From positions 20,740,604 through 20,804,603 of the forward strand of contig NC_019871.2 of assembly GCF_002234675.1 (NCBI RefSeq): 64,000 bases of DNA, written 5' to 3'. The position numbers were made by a program, and so were the translations under genes. Position 1 is the first letter of the stretch, and every line of letters begins with the position of its first letter. This stretch comes from Oryzias latipes. Lineage: Eukaryota; Chordata; Actinopteri; Beloniformes; Adrianichthyidae. Of this stretch, positions 1 to 11,959 are shown piece by piece. The notes under the pieces are model-generated. The model was not told where the DNA came from, did not search any database, and saw only the letters and a program-made list of their open reading frames with translations.

Positions 1-959
1 GTGAGACACAGTTCTACTGGAAAACACGGTTCTCCCAAGTCCGGCAGCTCACCGAGAGACAAAGCAACCCCCTACCCTCTAAGTCCGGCTGCTGTGCCCG
101 GTTTGCGCTCCAAAGCTTTCTCTGGAGCACCGCACCGTCTATGCGTGACGTAAAACCAGAGCAGTAGTGACACACGATCGGAATAAACTGTTTAGATGCA
201 CCACGGTCGGATCAACAATCGGCATAACCCACCAAACCCCCAAATTTCTTGGTCAGAAAGAAATTTTGATCCGAAACTAGTCTGATCGGGGCAGACTATT
301 CCGAACTGCATGTTTACATGACACATTTTTCTTCCAATAAGGCGTTCATTCCAATTACTTTTGTCTATGTAAACGCAGCTATTGACAGTAAAGATGCCGT
401 CTGGTCCGTGAAAATATTGTCTGACATAAAAATGGTCAGTGGTCATATAGTGGCAACAACACATAGAACAGCTCTTTTGCGTAGCATAATAGCATCATAG
501 CATCAGCGTCTAACAACACCACTACAAACAAATCAACCCTTTTTATTAAACTTTCTATTGCAGCTGTAAGTCCGGCAGGTTTATCATCCAGTTATCTCTG
601 GATCCTTTTAAAAATCGTCTTCTAACTTTTACTTGCCAAAGAGAAAAAAATGCTAGCTATTGGCGAGTCTTAAATACGGATCCTGCATACACTGATTATT
701 TGTTGCGAGGCAATAAATTAAATTTTAAACATCACGAAGAAGTATCCGGCGGCAAATTTTTGTCAGGTGCCCCTGCAGTTCCTTGTTTTTTTTTTTTTTA
801 ATAAAGAGTGTAACACCACCTCAGCATCACCCATTTGTCATAAGCGCATGCAACTTCTATTAGCCTAAAAAAATACTTCACAATAAACTTACCACATGCA
901 TGGCAATCAAACATTTCATTTTAAAAGATGTTGCTTGAGGCTGTCAGACAAGCCTCAAA
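1..959. other. No gene recognised; possible decayed DNA-transposon sequence
   Basis: No coding exon with credible splice sites is visible. Around 180-330 the sequence has stretches such as GATCGGAATAAAC and GGCAGACTATTCCGAAC that look like a degraded terminal-inverted-repeat element, but no clear ends or target duplication were found. The rest is AT-rich single-copy-looking DNA. Confidence 0.3.
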
Positions 960-1070
960 GAAAGTGGCAAGACACACCTGTGCTCCACTTAAGATGCAGC
1001 TGCTCCACTGATTATCCACAGGCCTGGACAACCCAAAAACTCAGCACCCATACGGGTCAATCCTCCCAAA
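960..1070. repeat. Interspersed repeat family D, copy 1
   Basis: The stretch containing TAAGATGCAGCTGCTCC and then CATACGGGTCAATC recurs at the right edge of the window (about 63930-64000) with the same order and spacing, so it is an interspersed repeat. No coding potential was recognised and the class is unknown. Confidence 0.5.
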
Positions 1071-1375
1071 CAACTGCATGTGACTAAGGTTTAGAAATGC
1101 CTAAAAAAAAATAAATGACTGTAATAATTGGCAATTTGGAACAACCTCTTGATCTTAACAAGAGCGGCGTTTTGATATTGGACTTCTATGTTAGTCAGTT
1201 TGTCCATAACACAAGGGTGTCCATCAGTGGCACCAGGATGCAGGAGGTTAATTATCAACTTTGTAGCTAGCAAACCTTCAGTCACCTTCAGGTGAAGTTA
1301 AGGGTGGAGTTTTACTGATCACCACCTGGTGGTTAGTTGGAGTCACTGGTTGACAAGGAGCCAGGAAGACTCTAC

Positions 1376-1990
1376 AGCCCCAAACGTACCGTGAGACTCT
1401 GTTGGGAACATCTGGCTGAGCCCACAGTCAGGGAACTCCTTAACTCATCCGGTAGGGACCAAGAGTCCCAGTGGACCATATTTTCCACCTTCAACTGTCA
1501 GCACAGCTGTATAAAGCTGCTGTAAAATCTGTGCTGGCTGTCAGGACAGAAATTCATGGTGGTTGTTGGGCATAAAAGAAATTCAAATTATTCTGTGCCT
1601 AAAAAGGGGAAAGTAGTTTTCTGCCATTACAGTCAACAGTGCGAGCAGTGAGCTGTTGATATCAATAAAGAACATTATCAAGAGATGGAGGGAATATTTT
1701 GAGGATCTACTGAATGTCATGGACATGCCTTCCACTGAGGAAGCAGAGGGTGATTACGCAGGAGTGGGTCAGTCCATTACCCATGCTGAAGTCACAAAGA
1801 TAGTTAAAGCTCCTTGGTGGTAATGCCCCAGGGGGTGGATGAGGCTCACCCTAAGTACCTTGAGTTTCTGAATGTTGTGGGGCTGTCTCGTGAACCCCCC
1901 TTAGCGACATTACATGGCAGTCTAAGAGAGTGCTTCTGGACTGGTAGAACAGAATGGTGGGCTTTCTCTTCAGCAAGGATAACCTGAGAT
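1376..1990 (+). pseudogene. Decayed LINE fragment (endonuclease-RT linker and start of RT)
   Basis: Translating 1675-1915 on the plus strand gives stretches such as IIKRWREYFEDLLN and, shortly after, a G-N-A-P-G-V-D-E motif. These are typical of the region just before and at the beginning of the reverse transcriptase domain in fish non-LTR elements. The upstream part (1376-1560) resembles the preceding linker of the same kind of element. The reading frame is broken by stops and small indels, and no 3' end, poly(A) tail or target duplication was located. This is an old, inactive fragment. The LINE clade cannot be fixed by eye. Confidence 0.5.
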
Positions 1991-1999
1991 TGTACTACA

Positions 2000-4557
2000 T
2001 TGGAAGTCCAGAATACACTAAATCTTAATCGAAAAACATTTTAAAAAATCCCAACTATCTTTGTTGTCATAGATTTAAGATGTAACTATCTGGAGACCGT
2101 AATCTACAGTTTTTTACAGGAGTTAACAATTAACTGTAGAGGAAGTGCAACCCAAACATTTGGGAAAGGAAATTAATCTCAATACTTTAAATGAGAGAAC
2201 ATCAAATTCGCCTGGCACTTAGTATTCAGCTTTACCCTTTTTTCAACTTTCACATTCATTTTATCACCTGAGCAAAAATGCAGAACAATAAGCAGTAGAT
2301 GGTTTTCTGGCACCCACTTAGAAAACCTTCTTTTTGTTTCATGCCTTTGACTCAAATCTGCAGAAAGTCAATTTGCCCAGGGCAGTATTCATTGAAGAGC
2401 TTATGTTGGCCTCATATAAGGTCCACTTGGTATGGATAATAACTCCATTCAACTCACATTACACCCGCTCTCCAGCAGTTTTACCAGCTCCCGATCACAT
2501 ATTGCATCAAATACAAGATACTGCTTTAACCTCACAAGGCCATTCACAATGTGACCCCCTCATAATCCCATGTTTTCCTTCACATCCCTTTACCTGTCCA
2601 CTCAGATCCTTCGTACGTGTCCATCTATCCGAACTCACAGCAATGGTAGCTCCACCCGTGACTTGAGCATTTCCTCTCCTCCCGTCGTTTCAATTCATTT
2701 TATTTTCTTTAGGACAAAACTCGTCAATTTAGGTGTTCCTACTATTTTGGAGTTGGAATTGTTGTTTTGTGTCTAATTGATTTATATACTTTATTATTTT
2801 AAATGTATGGCAACATTGAGTCTGAACAACATCTTTAAAATCAAATGTATTCTTATTTTAAGAAGCTGGAACAATGTTTTTTTCAAATTGGCAAAAAAAA
2901 AGGCACATAAACTGAAAGATCTGTTGGGAAAATCAATTGTGATGCTGTATGATGGACTTTTATGTTTTGCAACAGGTCAAAAAAAGTGGTAGAACATGGT
3001 TCATAAAAAGGGAATATAGAGTAATACCTTTTCCATTAGATTTTGTTAAAAGATGTTGATCTGAGAACATTGTGATAGTTATTTTTTGGATTTCAGATCT
3101 TTGGATTTCAGATCCAAAAACGTGGAATGGTCAGAAAAGTTTGAGTCATTTGGTCACTTTCTTTTTTTTTTTCTGGCAGTTTTTTAAAAACACCTACCTT
3201 TGAAACAGTACAAGCAGACCAAGTTAGCACATTTAGTTTAGTGACACCAGACAATGGTGTGCGAAATGATGCAACTGCAAAAAAGACTAATGTTATTGCC
3301 GATTTATACAAATAAACAATCAAAAAAATCCAATTTTACTATTACTCTAGTAGAATCTTTAATTTTAATTATTTCTAGGTAACACAGTGTTAATATTTAT
3401 TTTAGGACTATGTATGAATAGCAACATATAAGTTACTGATGTTTATATTATCTGACATAGTTTAATTAAATATTAAGTACTTTCTTCCATTTTCATTTAA
3501 AAAAAAAAGTCTGACTTTACACAACTAGTGGATTAATCTACATAAAGTTACAACTTTAATTGGTCAAATTTGGAATTACCAAATCCCAAACGTCAGAAAA
3601 GTTTATTCTTTTAAAAAAGTATTAAAAGAAAAGGATTTATATAACAATTGATCCATTGGTCTAATAAATTGACGTAGCATTTTCTGTCAAAATGTATTCG
3701 ACTTATAGATCATTTCAAACACGGGCAGAGTTCATTACAGGCTCTGAATAAGGATGAAAAAAATCCAATTTAACCTTTTTTTCTCTGAGCCTTTGTCCTT
3801 ACTGTCAATGTATAAATGCGTGTTTATAATAAGTCAATCACTGAGTAAATGTCTTCATGTGTAGGTTGCTTTATGCTGGCATCCACAAGAAAATGTAATT
3901 TCACCAGATCTCGCTGAGGCAGTTCAACAGTTAGCAGATCCACTGTTAGTAGGCAAGCGTTACGGGCGGTTTCATTACCCTGTCATTAAGATGTACGCTC
4001 TGCTGTTCCAACCTTCCCATTCACGTGTCACTCACTTGATTTCTTGTTTCTACCTTAAAAGACATCAAGAAAGTAATAAAGAGGTGGAGGGAAATGCTCG
4101 GCTCTCCCACCATCATGGTTTTTATTAACACAACAGAATGGAAAGGTGATAGAGGTGCACTGTACAGCCTTCTTCAATGGAAGTACCGACCATGTGAATC
4201 TCCACTGGAACGCAAAACACTCCTCTGCACATCCACATTTGACCAACGAGAAGAGATCTGCAAATTCTACACTGCTGCTAAGATGTATATTACACAAAAG
4301 TCTCCTTATGCAATGAAATTTAGCATTCTTGGCATTAGGGTTGCAATAATTTTGTTTTACAGAAAACTGTAGAACATGAGGATGTTCTCTTGCACAAAAT
4401 AAAGCAATGTATTAAGAAATGCTGTAATAGTAGGGAAGCGAATTAAAGCAGTATTTAAAATAACCTTTCAACTGAAATGTAAGAAATCCTCTAATCTTCC
4501 ACACGAAACACATGAAATATATAGTGTCGGGCAAGTCTTCTTTAAAAGCTATGTTCA
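2000..4557. other. AT-rich intergenic DNA, nothing recognised
   Basis: Open frames here are short and without splice support or family motifs. There are several T- and A-runs but no structured element that I could delimit. Confidence 0.4.
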
Positions 4558-4565
4558 GTCTGCAT

Positions 4566-4987
4566 CAGGCCTACACAATATATCGCAAATTTATCATTAT
4601 CGTGATATCAAGCAATGCAATACACATCACAAAAGTTGGCGAGAATTGCGATAAATAGTTACCTTAAATGTGCTAAAACAATCTTATGGTAGCTTGAATT
4701 ATTTAACAAATCAAATAAATCCCTTTATGCATTTGACCAATTGGATGAACTTCTTTACATCATCGACCAATCAGATGGAGCCCTTTTATGTTAGATATTC
4801 ACCTCCTATGTAGACGAGGGTCATTTGGAGGAGAATTTAAGTTATGTTGACTCTTACTTGAACTGTTTCAGTGAAATGGAAATGATGCATTTAGTTGTTC
4901 TGTTAATGTATCGCAAGTTATATCGTCATCGCAATATTGTTCACTAATATTGCAAATGGCGAGTTTTCCTCATATTGTGCAGCCCTA
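4566..4987. mobile_element. Non-autonomous hAT-type MITE, copy 1 (8-bp TSD)
   Basis: The element begins CAGGCCTACACAATAT and ends ATTGTGCAGCCCTA, imperfect terminal inverted repeats of the fish hAT type (TAGGGCTGCACGAT). It is flanked by an exact 8-bp direct repeat GTCTGCAT at 4558-4565 and 4988-4995, the length expected for hAT insertion. It shares most of its internal sequence with the copy at 50707-51117. It carries no transposase. Confidence 0.85.
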
Positions 4988-5243
4988 GTCTGCATTATAA
5001 TTCAAAAAGCTCAACAGAAACAAAAACCCATATTAATAAATGAATGTTTGCTTATCTTACTTCAGCCAAAGCAAGGCAACTTTGATCATATCAGAGCGGC
5101 ACAACACCCACAAATCAAATCATTTTCTTCACACAGCAATAAAGATCCAAAGATTGGGAAGTTCTTATTTGAACAAATTTTCAATTAAAAAAGTAGTACT
5201 CTGGGTGTGTGTATCTAACCTTTACTTAAAGAGAGTTGGAGTT

Positions 5244-6899
5244 AGTCTTTATGCGGATGACATATTACTGTTTTTAAGGAATTTACATTCTGTAAATGAA
5301 ACAGCAATGATCATAAATGAATTCTCCTCCATATCAGACTATTCCATTAATTGGAATAAGTCTGTTTTATTACCACTCAACAGGAATATGGAACAAAGAC
5401 TCACAATTCCAGTTAAAACAGGAAATATCAAATATCTGGGTATCTACTTTTCCCCCAAACTATCAGAACTGGTGCAGCTAAACCACACCCCATTACTGAA
5501 AAGCATACAGGACGATCTAATACGCTGGACCAACCTGCCTCTGTCCCTTATGGGCAAGGTAGCCACGGTTAAAATGAAAATCTTACCCAAAGTTAATTAT
5601 CTCTTCTCAATGATTCCCACACAACCGCCATTAAAATGGTTCAAAACATTAGACTCATCCATATCAAGCTTTCTATGGAACAACAAACCTGCAAGAATTA
5701 GTCTAAAAACTTTAAAATCTGCAAAAAGCTGTGGAGGATTAGAACTACCTAATTTCCACAAATACTTTCTTGCAAATAGATTACAATATATCTTAAAATG
5801 GTTAAAAAATAATCCAGAAACCAACTCATGGTTAGACTTGGAACAGGTGTTATGTGGAAAGATCAACCTGTCACAGCTACCATTTATTAGCCAAATAGTT
5901 AAAAAACAGGATTGTTTCAAAAGCATTAATATAAATGCCACCTTAACAGCCTGGTGGGAATTTCTCAAAATATCAAAATCATCAATTCAACCGTGCAAAA
6001 TGACACCCATCTGGAACAACCCGGACATCCTTATTAACAAAAAAATGATTCACTTCCCAGCTTGGCAAGCAGGGGGCATAAAACAACTAGAGCACGTAAT
6101 TATTGATAGAAGATTCATAACCCCCCAGGAACTTCAAGACAAACATGGAATAAATAACTTCTTGGAATATCAGCAACTTAAATCAAGTATTACTAAAAAG
6201 TATAAAATTAAAGACGACGATTTAAAGCTACCAGATGTAGTTACCACTCTGATTAATTTTTCAATGAATAGAACTCTCTCCAAAATATACAAACTTTTAT
6301 GCAATTTAGATAACAATATTGCCCTTCCAACAAAAAAATGGGATGCAGATTTGAGCATCAGCACAGATGAAAGCTTCTGGTCAGAACTTTGTCTAAACAC
6401 CTTTAAACTGACAAAAAGTTCAAATCTACAGCTAATCCATCTCAAAACTCTTCACAGAATTTACTACACTGGACAGAGGATGTTCAAGATGGGTCTCAGT
6501 AACTCAGACATTTGCGAGCACTGTGATAATAATCTACCCGACAGCTACATGCACGCACTGTGGTCCTGCACTCCTGTCAGGGCTCTCTGGCAGCAGGTAT
6601 GTGTCGATTTATCAGTCTGGCTTAAGGTTTCAATCACTGCCTCACCGTCACTTTGTGTGCTTGGTGACATGAGTGCCATCGATATAGAAGAAGGATTAGC
6701 ATCTATCATTTTCATAACTCTTTGTATTGCCAAAAAAACTATTTTAATAAATTGGAAAAACAAGAAAAATATAAACATAAGTCAACACAGAAATCTGCTG
6801 TTTGATCATATCAGCTTGGAAAAAATGTCAGCCCAAAGCTCAAGTAACTTTGAAAGAATTCAGTCTCTCTGGTCTCCTGTGGTTGACTCCATGACTTAG
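5244..6899 (+). pseudogene. L1-type ORF2 C-terminal half (RT from YADD motif to C-terminus)
   Basis: The open frame carries the RT catalytic motif YADD at its first codons (SLYADDILLF), followed by the RT thumb region and a C-terminal Cys-His motif (C-x2-C-x7-H-x4-C, starting about 6508) of the kind found at the end of L1/Tx1 ORF2 proteins. It stays open for about 550 codons to the TAG at 6897-6899. Endonuclease and the N-terminal RT motifs are missing because of 5' truncation. The open frame extends upstream to 5040, but that part lies outside the insertion and is fortuitous. The intact frame agrees with a young insertion. It is counted as a pseudogene because the protein is incomplete. Confidence 0.9.
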
Positions 6900-8975
6900 G
6901 GGGTGGAGGGCTTGGTCGTCGCTGCTCCTTGCCCTTCTGCCGTGGTTTGGGGTGGGGGTCGGGGCTTCCGGTGCCTGGCGGGGGCGGTGGGGGGCTCCGT
7001 TGGTCGGGGGGTCGGGTCCGGTGCCTGGGTGGGGCGGGCTGGGGCGCTGCGTGGTCCTCTGGGCTTGGGTGTGGGGGTGCGTGGTGGGGGGTGGGGTGGT
7101 GGTCTGGCTCGGCTTGGGGGGGTGGTCCCTTTGCCTGTGCTGGGGGGGTTGGCGGGGGGCCCTGCTCGGGTGGGGGGGCCCAGCGGCGCCGGATGGGCTG
7201 CCCATCTGCACCTGGGGCTGGGATCGGCCCTTCCCTGGCTCTGGGACGGGACGGGACAACCCTCTCGGGGCCCCCGGTCGCTCTGGGTATCACCCGCTTC
7301 GGCTGCGGGGTCTGGGGTGGGGTGGGGTGGGGGGCTTGTCGGCCCTGTCCTGTGGGGGGGCGTTCTGGGGGGGAGGGGGGGCCCATTATTAGTACGGGTC
7401 GGGGGGGCTAGCGGGTCGGGGTCTCCGCTGAGGCAATCAGTGGTTGCCTCGGCCGGTTGGCCTCCTCGGTCCCGTCGAGGCCTGACCAGAGCTCTTCTAG
7501 GGCCGGCGTCTGGGGGTGGGGGCCTGGGCTTGCTCCGGGGGGGGGCGACGCTTTCTGGCTCCTCTCTCTCTGTGTGGGGTGGGTGGTGCCGGGCCTGGGG
7601 TGTCGGCGCCTCCGGGGGTGGGCCCCTGGGCTGGGTGGCCCTGGCCCCTTTGCTGGGGGTGGGCTGGGGGACGGCTGTTTGACCACCGGGGGACAGTCTA
7701 CCAGCTGTCCCCAACTTACCCCCTTCCTTATATAACCTCATATTAGGGTGAGGGGGTGGGGGGTTTAGCCTGCGATGCGCCTTGGGGGGGGGCTACTTGG
7801 GAGTGGCCCCCCTCCTATGGTTGCCGTATGGAGTGGGCCCCCCCTCTTTCGGTTTTATTTGCACCTTAGACACGTAGGGTCCTTGGTAGGGGGGGTGCCT
7901 GGACATCACTGCAAGCAAGCAGCAGATGTCCTCCTGGCACCCTACCCGCCAATTTTAACCGCACCTTAGACATTTAGGGCCCCTTGGTGTGGAGGGTGAG
8001 GGGACATCACTGTGAGTAATCAGGAGATGTCCCCTTAGTGCCCTACTCGCCAATTTTAACTGCACCCCCCTTAGTACACACACCCCTCCCCCTTCAATAT
8101 ATACATTCAAACATAAACACACACACATGCACACAAACACCCTCTCAAACACCCATACACGCACACACATTTTACAAGGAAGGTGGGACCTGGGTCCATC
8201 TGTCCCCTACCCCGTCCCTGGTGGGGGGTGCGGGCCTCTTGGCGATGGCGGCCGTGTCCCTTGGGTGCCGGCTCCCTGGGCCCGGCGGTGCTCTCTCCGC
8301 GCGGTGGGGGGGTTCATATTACACCTGAGCCGGGGGTGTTCGTGTCCCTGGGGGGTGGGTCCTGGTCCTTGCCCCTGGGCGCTGGGCCCCGCCAAACTTC
8401 CAACATGGCCGAGCCTGGTCGGGCCATATTTATAACATCCCTTATGGGCCGCCCTTTTTTCCCCGGGGTTCCCCCCTCCTGGGCGGGGGCGGCGGGCCCC
8501 TGCCTTGCTCCTACCTGGACCAACCGTGGGCCGGGTGGGTGGCTGCCTGGAGTGCGGAGCGGGTCTCCCTTGGGGGGTCCTGGCTCGTACCTGGGGTCGG
8601 GGCGGGGGGATGCCCGGAACTCCTGGGTGGTGGTGGGGTGCTCGTCTGGGGCTGTGGGCGTCCCTCTCCGGTGGGGCCCTGCGTTGGGCTCTTCCGGCGC
8701 GGCGGGGGGCTGCTTTCCTGGCTGGGCTGGGGCGGCGCTCTCTCTCCCTCTGCGCCTCCCTGCTCTCTGGCTCTGGGGGCCTCGCGGCGGTCCTGCTGGC
8801 CCTGGCCTGGGTGGCGGTCTTGGTCGCCCGGGGGGCGGTTGTTCCCTGCCTGTTCCCGTGTGGCGCTGGGGGAATTCCGGCTGCCGCTGCTGCTGCGGCG
8901 GGGGTATGGGTGTGGGGGTGGCTGGGCGCTCCTCCTCCTTCTTTTCACATTCCACCATCCATTTTAGAAGAACAT
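6900..8975 (+). other. G-rich 3' UTR of the L1-type LINE
   Basis: About 2 kb of very G-rich, C-poor plus strand begins directly after the ORF2 stop. G-runs of four to ten are spaced by a few bases throughout, so many G-quadruplexes could form in the sense strand or RNA. Long overlapping frames on both strands are low-complexity Gly/Trp/Val or Pro/Arg/Ala translations and are not genes. L1 elements are known to carry G-rich polypurine tracts in their 3' UTRs; this one is much longer than usual and contrasts sharply with the AT-rich surroundings. Confidence 0.75.
7861..8061 (+). repeat. Two ~100-bp tandem units inside the LINE 3' UTR
   Basis: The block starting GCACCTTAGACACGTAGG at 7861 and ending CCAATTTTAACC at 7960 is followed at once by a second, diverged copy starting GCACCTTAGACATTTAGG at 7961 and ending CCAATTTTAACT at 8061. 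Shared landmarks are GGACATCACTG, AGATGTCC and CCCTAC(C/T)CGCCAATTTTAAC. The two units differ by substitutions and small indels. Confidence 0.8.
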
Positions 8976-9535
8976 AAACACTCACCTGAGCACAGGTGTT
9001 AGCTCACCTTTGCACTAATAGTTTGCATGATTGAATGAATGAAAGATTTCACACTAGTTGGTTTAAAGGCATAGGTATGCGTTCGTGAACACTATCTGTT
9101 TTGTGTGCATGCTGACATGTGGACATTTCTGCGGCTAGCAGGTGTGTTGATAATATTTGAGTGTGTGTGAACAGGCCCCGCCCTTTTTGTACTACATTTG
9201 AACCGTACCGTAACGATAAACAACCAGTAAACCTGTCTGCTCTATGCTGCTTCATGGTCTTACCCCCCTTCCCCTCCTATTATCACCCTCCTACCCCCCC
9301 CTCTCTCTAACGTCCCTCTCTCTTGTTCCCCTCTTTCCTTTTCCGTCCGGTCCAACACCAAAGATTTTCAAACATGATTGAAATTAATAAAGTTTGGCCT
9401 CAATTACAAAAGGGGTTTATTCAGACATACCTTTGGTTTGTCTGAAGATGAATAACCCCTCTTGTTAGAATAAAATATGTCCAACACAAGAGGCCCTCAG
9501 CTCTCATCTGTTTGCCTAGCTGTTGGACAGGACAA

Positions 9536-9538
<3 letters not shown>
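8976..9538 (+). other. Distal 3' UTR of the LINE
   Basis: After the G-rich block the LINE tail becomes AT-rich, with a pyrimidine tract near 9265-9350 and the inverted pair ACCTGAGCACAGGT near 8985. It ends in an AATAAAATATGTCC-like stretch and the poly(A) run. It contains no gene. Confidence 0.6.
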
Positions 9539-9592
<54 letters not shown>

Positions 9593-9602
9593 AGTTGGAG
9601 TT

Positions 9603-11379
9603 TTCAGCCTGTGATGTATTTATTTGCAATTGCGGGATATGTCTTCTAAAGTAAGCTAAAGTCATGAATTGTAGAGGTTCAGAGGAAGATGGGTGGAAAA
9701 CTGTAATATATGCAACTGCATATTACAATCAATTCTTTTAGCTTTCTAAAACGTGTGATTGTCACAAAAATTTGTAAATAACGCTTAGTAATTTTGTGCA
9801 TGACACACATGATAGGACACACAAATTGCTTTTATTCCAAGTGTGAAAATACAAAAACCTTTCACAGAGTCAGACAGTTCAAAGCAATCAAACCTAACTT
9901 TAAAATACATCTTGCACAGCAGTATTTTATTTACGCTTCACTATGAGTGTTTTCACCAAATCTTAAAGCATAATTTGCATTAAAAGGGCTGCAGATCATG
10001 TAATAATTTTTAAAAACTAGCACGTTCTTGTTCTAAAATTGTTTTGCTCTTCAACCCAGGATGAGAGTCTGTGTTGTTTAATGATCATTTTTTCGAGACA
10101 AAACATTTTTGCAGAAAGCGGCATTTTGGAGAAAAAGCTAAGCGAGTGGCTTTTTTCTTTGAAAGACACAACATTTGTGTGACATTTCTTTATCAAGTTT
10201 TTTACTCAAACAGAGAAGGTGACAATATTTTAAAAATAAGTAAGCACTTTGTCACTCAAGACAACCTTTAAACTTAAAAACACTGTTGCATTTCATCCTA
10301 AAAAAGCAACGGTCATCTCGTAGTCACCATTAAAAATGAAATCTCGAATTAACAGATAGTATAGTGGGCTGCTGAAGGCTACTTGAATGAAGATTTTTTT
10401 GAATGTCTTTAGGTCCCTAAGCAGCAAATCCTTAAGCAGCTCCAATCACAGGAAAAAAAAGTGTTGACAACACAAAGGTCTATTTGTGAGCTCCTGATGT
10501 AACACTAAGTGATTCTAGCTTTTAAAGGTTTGACAGTTTAATAGCTCCATTATACAGCCAGCTAAAACTCAACAATGCCACACACCAGCTTAGATGACAG
10601 GACAGATGAAGACCACAACAGGCTAAATTCTAAATCTATACCTTTGCTTTACATGTTTAAAACAAATATACATGATTTTGAGCCGGGATAGCACATGTTT
10701 CAATTAGGAAATATGCTTATTTTATAGGAGGAGTTACAAAATACTATTTCAAGTTTAAGACGGATGTGTCAAAACACGAACCGAAGTGATAAAAACTAGG
10801 GATGTCCTGATCAGGTCACATGATCAAAAAATTGGGCCCAATTAACACACTATACATCCCAAGCTTATTATTTCAAAAAATGCCCTAGTAGAAGTCTGTA
10901 TATCATGAACGGATCACGACTCTAGTTTGAATAGGAGTGAAGAACAAAAACATTTTGGTAAAGTTAGCAATATATTCACAGATTCAGGCTTACGGGCTGA
11001 ATAACTCTCTTAAGCGCTTTAAACTAACAAAAGGTGTCTCTATCAGTTTGTCTTAAGCCAAGCAATGACCTACAAAGGCATTTCAATCAATTTTTTTCCC
11101 TCTTTAATATCTACTCTAGCAAAGAAACCGCTGCCAAGGGACCGTCTACAAAGTGAAAGCTCCAGGAAAAGTGATTAAAAAGAATCAAAACAAATAAATG
11201 GTTACATTGATATGAACTAGTCATGAATACTCATCATATTCATGCTGAAACAACAATTTTGGAGGAAAGTCATTGTTTTTAATTTTTGGAAATTTTTAAT
11301 GGAACAAATCAAATCATATATGTTTAAAAAAAACGATCAATAGTTCTAAAGACACTAAAGATACAGTAACCAAACATTC
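9603..11379. other. AT-rich DNA without a recognised gene; possible minus-strand poly(A) signal
   Basis: No coding exon is visible. TTTATT at 9831-9836 reads AATAAA on the minus strand and could end a minus-strand transcript that starts in the CpG-rich block near 13 kb. This is speculative because no coding exon links the two. Confidence 0.25.
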
Positions 11380-11824
11380 TTACAAGGACTAATTATAAAT
11401 ATATAGTGCACTTTATAGTGCGTTCACCATTTTGTGAGGCTGTCCAAATCTACAAATCCAAAATCGAGTGGCCTAGAAATTTCCCAGAAGTCATTGATGC
11501 AGTGTGCATCAATGCTTACTAGATTGGCAAATATAGACCATTATGCATTGCGTCTGAACAATTTTTGCAAGATAAAATGTATTTAAATCTGTTTTCAAAT
11601 AAAAATTCAACATTTTCATCATCAGAACACAGTGGATTCATAAACAGTTGTTGTAGAACACTCCTATCAATTAGATTTTCACTTTGTGAAATCGGTTGTC
11701 ATATTCGCTGTTAGCAAAAAAAGTATTGAGCGTGGTGTCTGAATTACTTTTAAAAGGGCACTACATAGTTTACTATATAGTTTTTAGTAGTTAGGGATTA
11801 GGGAGGGAATTCGGACACAGCCTA
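11380..11824. mobile_element. Non-autonomous DNA transposon family X, copy 1
   Basis: This copy shares its interior (CCAAATCTACAAATCC, GTGTGCATCAATGCTTACTAG, TAGACCATTATGCATTGCGTC) with copies at 26230-26721 and 28548-28760. Its right end, GGAATTCGGACACAGCCT at about 11807-11824, is the inverse of the left ends of the 26-kb copy (GTCCGAATTCC), so the family has terminal inverted repeats. The left end is eroded. No transposase is present and the superfamily is uncertain. Confidence 0.65.
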
Positions 11825-11959
11825 AAGTTTTTTTTACTTTGGCTAAAAATGGCATGATTGTAATTAAGGGACTTCTAAGAACGTTTTTGAACCAATAAAC
11901 AAATGATCGGTGTCAAAATGTAAAAGAAAGTTAATAAAATAAAAATAGAGGAGAACCTC

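Larger units (their letters stand above)
5228..9602 (+). mobile_element. 5'-truncated L1-type LINE insertion with exact target-site duplication
   Basis: One retrotransposition unit spans about 5244-9589. It is bracketed by the direct repeat GAGAGTTGGAGTT at 5231-5243 and 9590-9602, possibly extended by three A's on the left. It starts abruptly inside the reverse transcriptase gene at the YADD active site, runs through the ORF2 C-terminus and a long G-rich 3' UTR, and ends in an uninterrupted run of about 51 A's (9539-9589). The duplication shows that the G-rich block belongs to the LINE. An exact duplication and intact poly(A) point to a fairly recent insertion. Being 5'-truncated, it cannot move on its own. 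Confidence 0.9.

Noticed and set aside
2334..2666. 110-aa plus-strand open frame
   Set aside because: No start context, splice sites, domain or conservation cue; compatible with chance.
5040..5243. Apparent N-terminal 68 codons of the LINE open frame
   Set aside because: The target-site duplication at 5231-5243 shows the element begins at about 5244, so the upstream frame is host DNA read by chance.
5597..6778. Several minus-strand open frames of 77-123 aa
   Set aside because: Antisense shadows of the LINE ORF2.
6903..7741. Overlapping open frames of 259 aa (+) and 281 aa (-)
   Set aside because: They lie in the G-rich LINE 3' UTR. The translations are low-complexity Gly/Val/Trp or Pro/Arg/Ala and exist only because stop codons are rare in such composition.
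8183..8985. Open frames of 264 aa (+) and 223 aa (-)
   Set aside because: Same compositional artefact within the LINE 3' UTR; no domain or codon signal.
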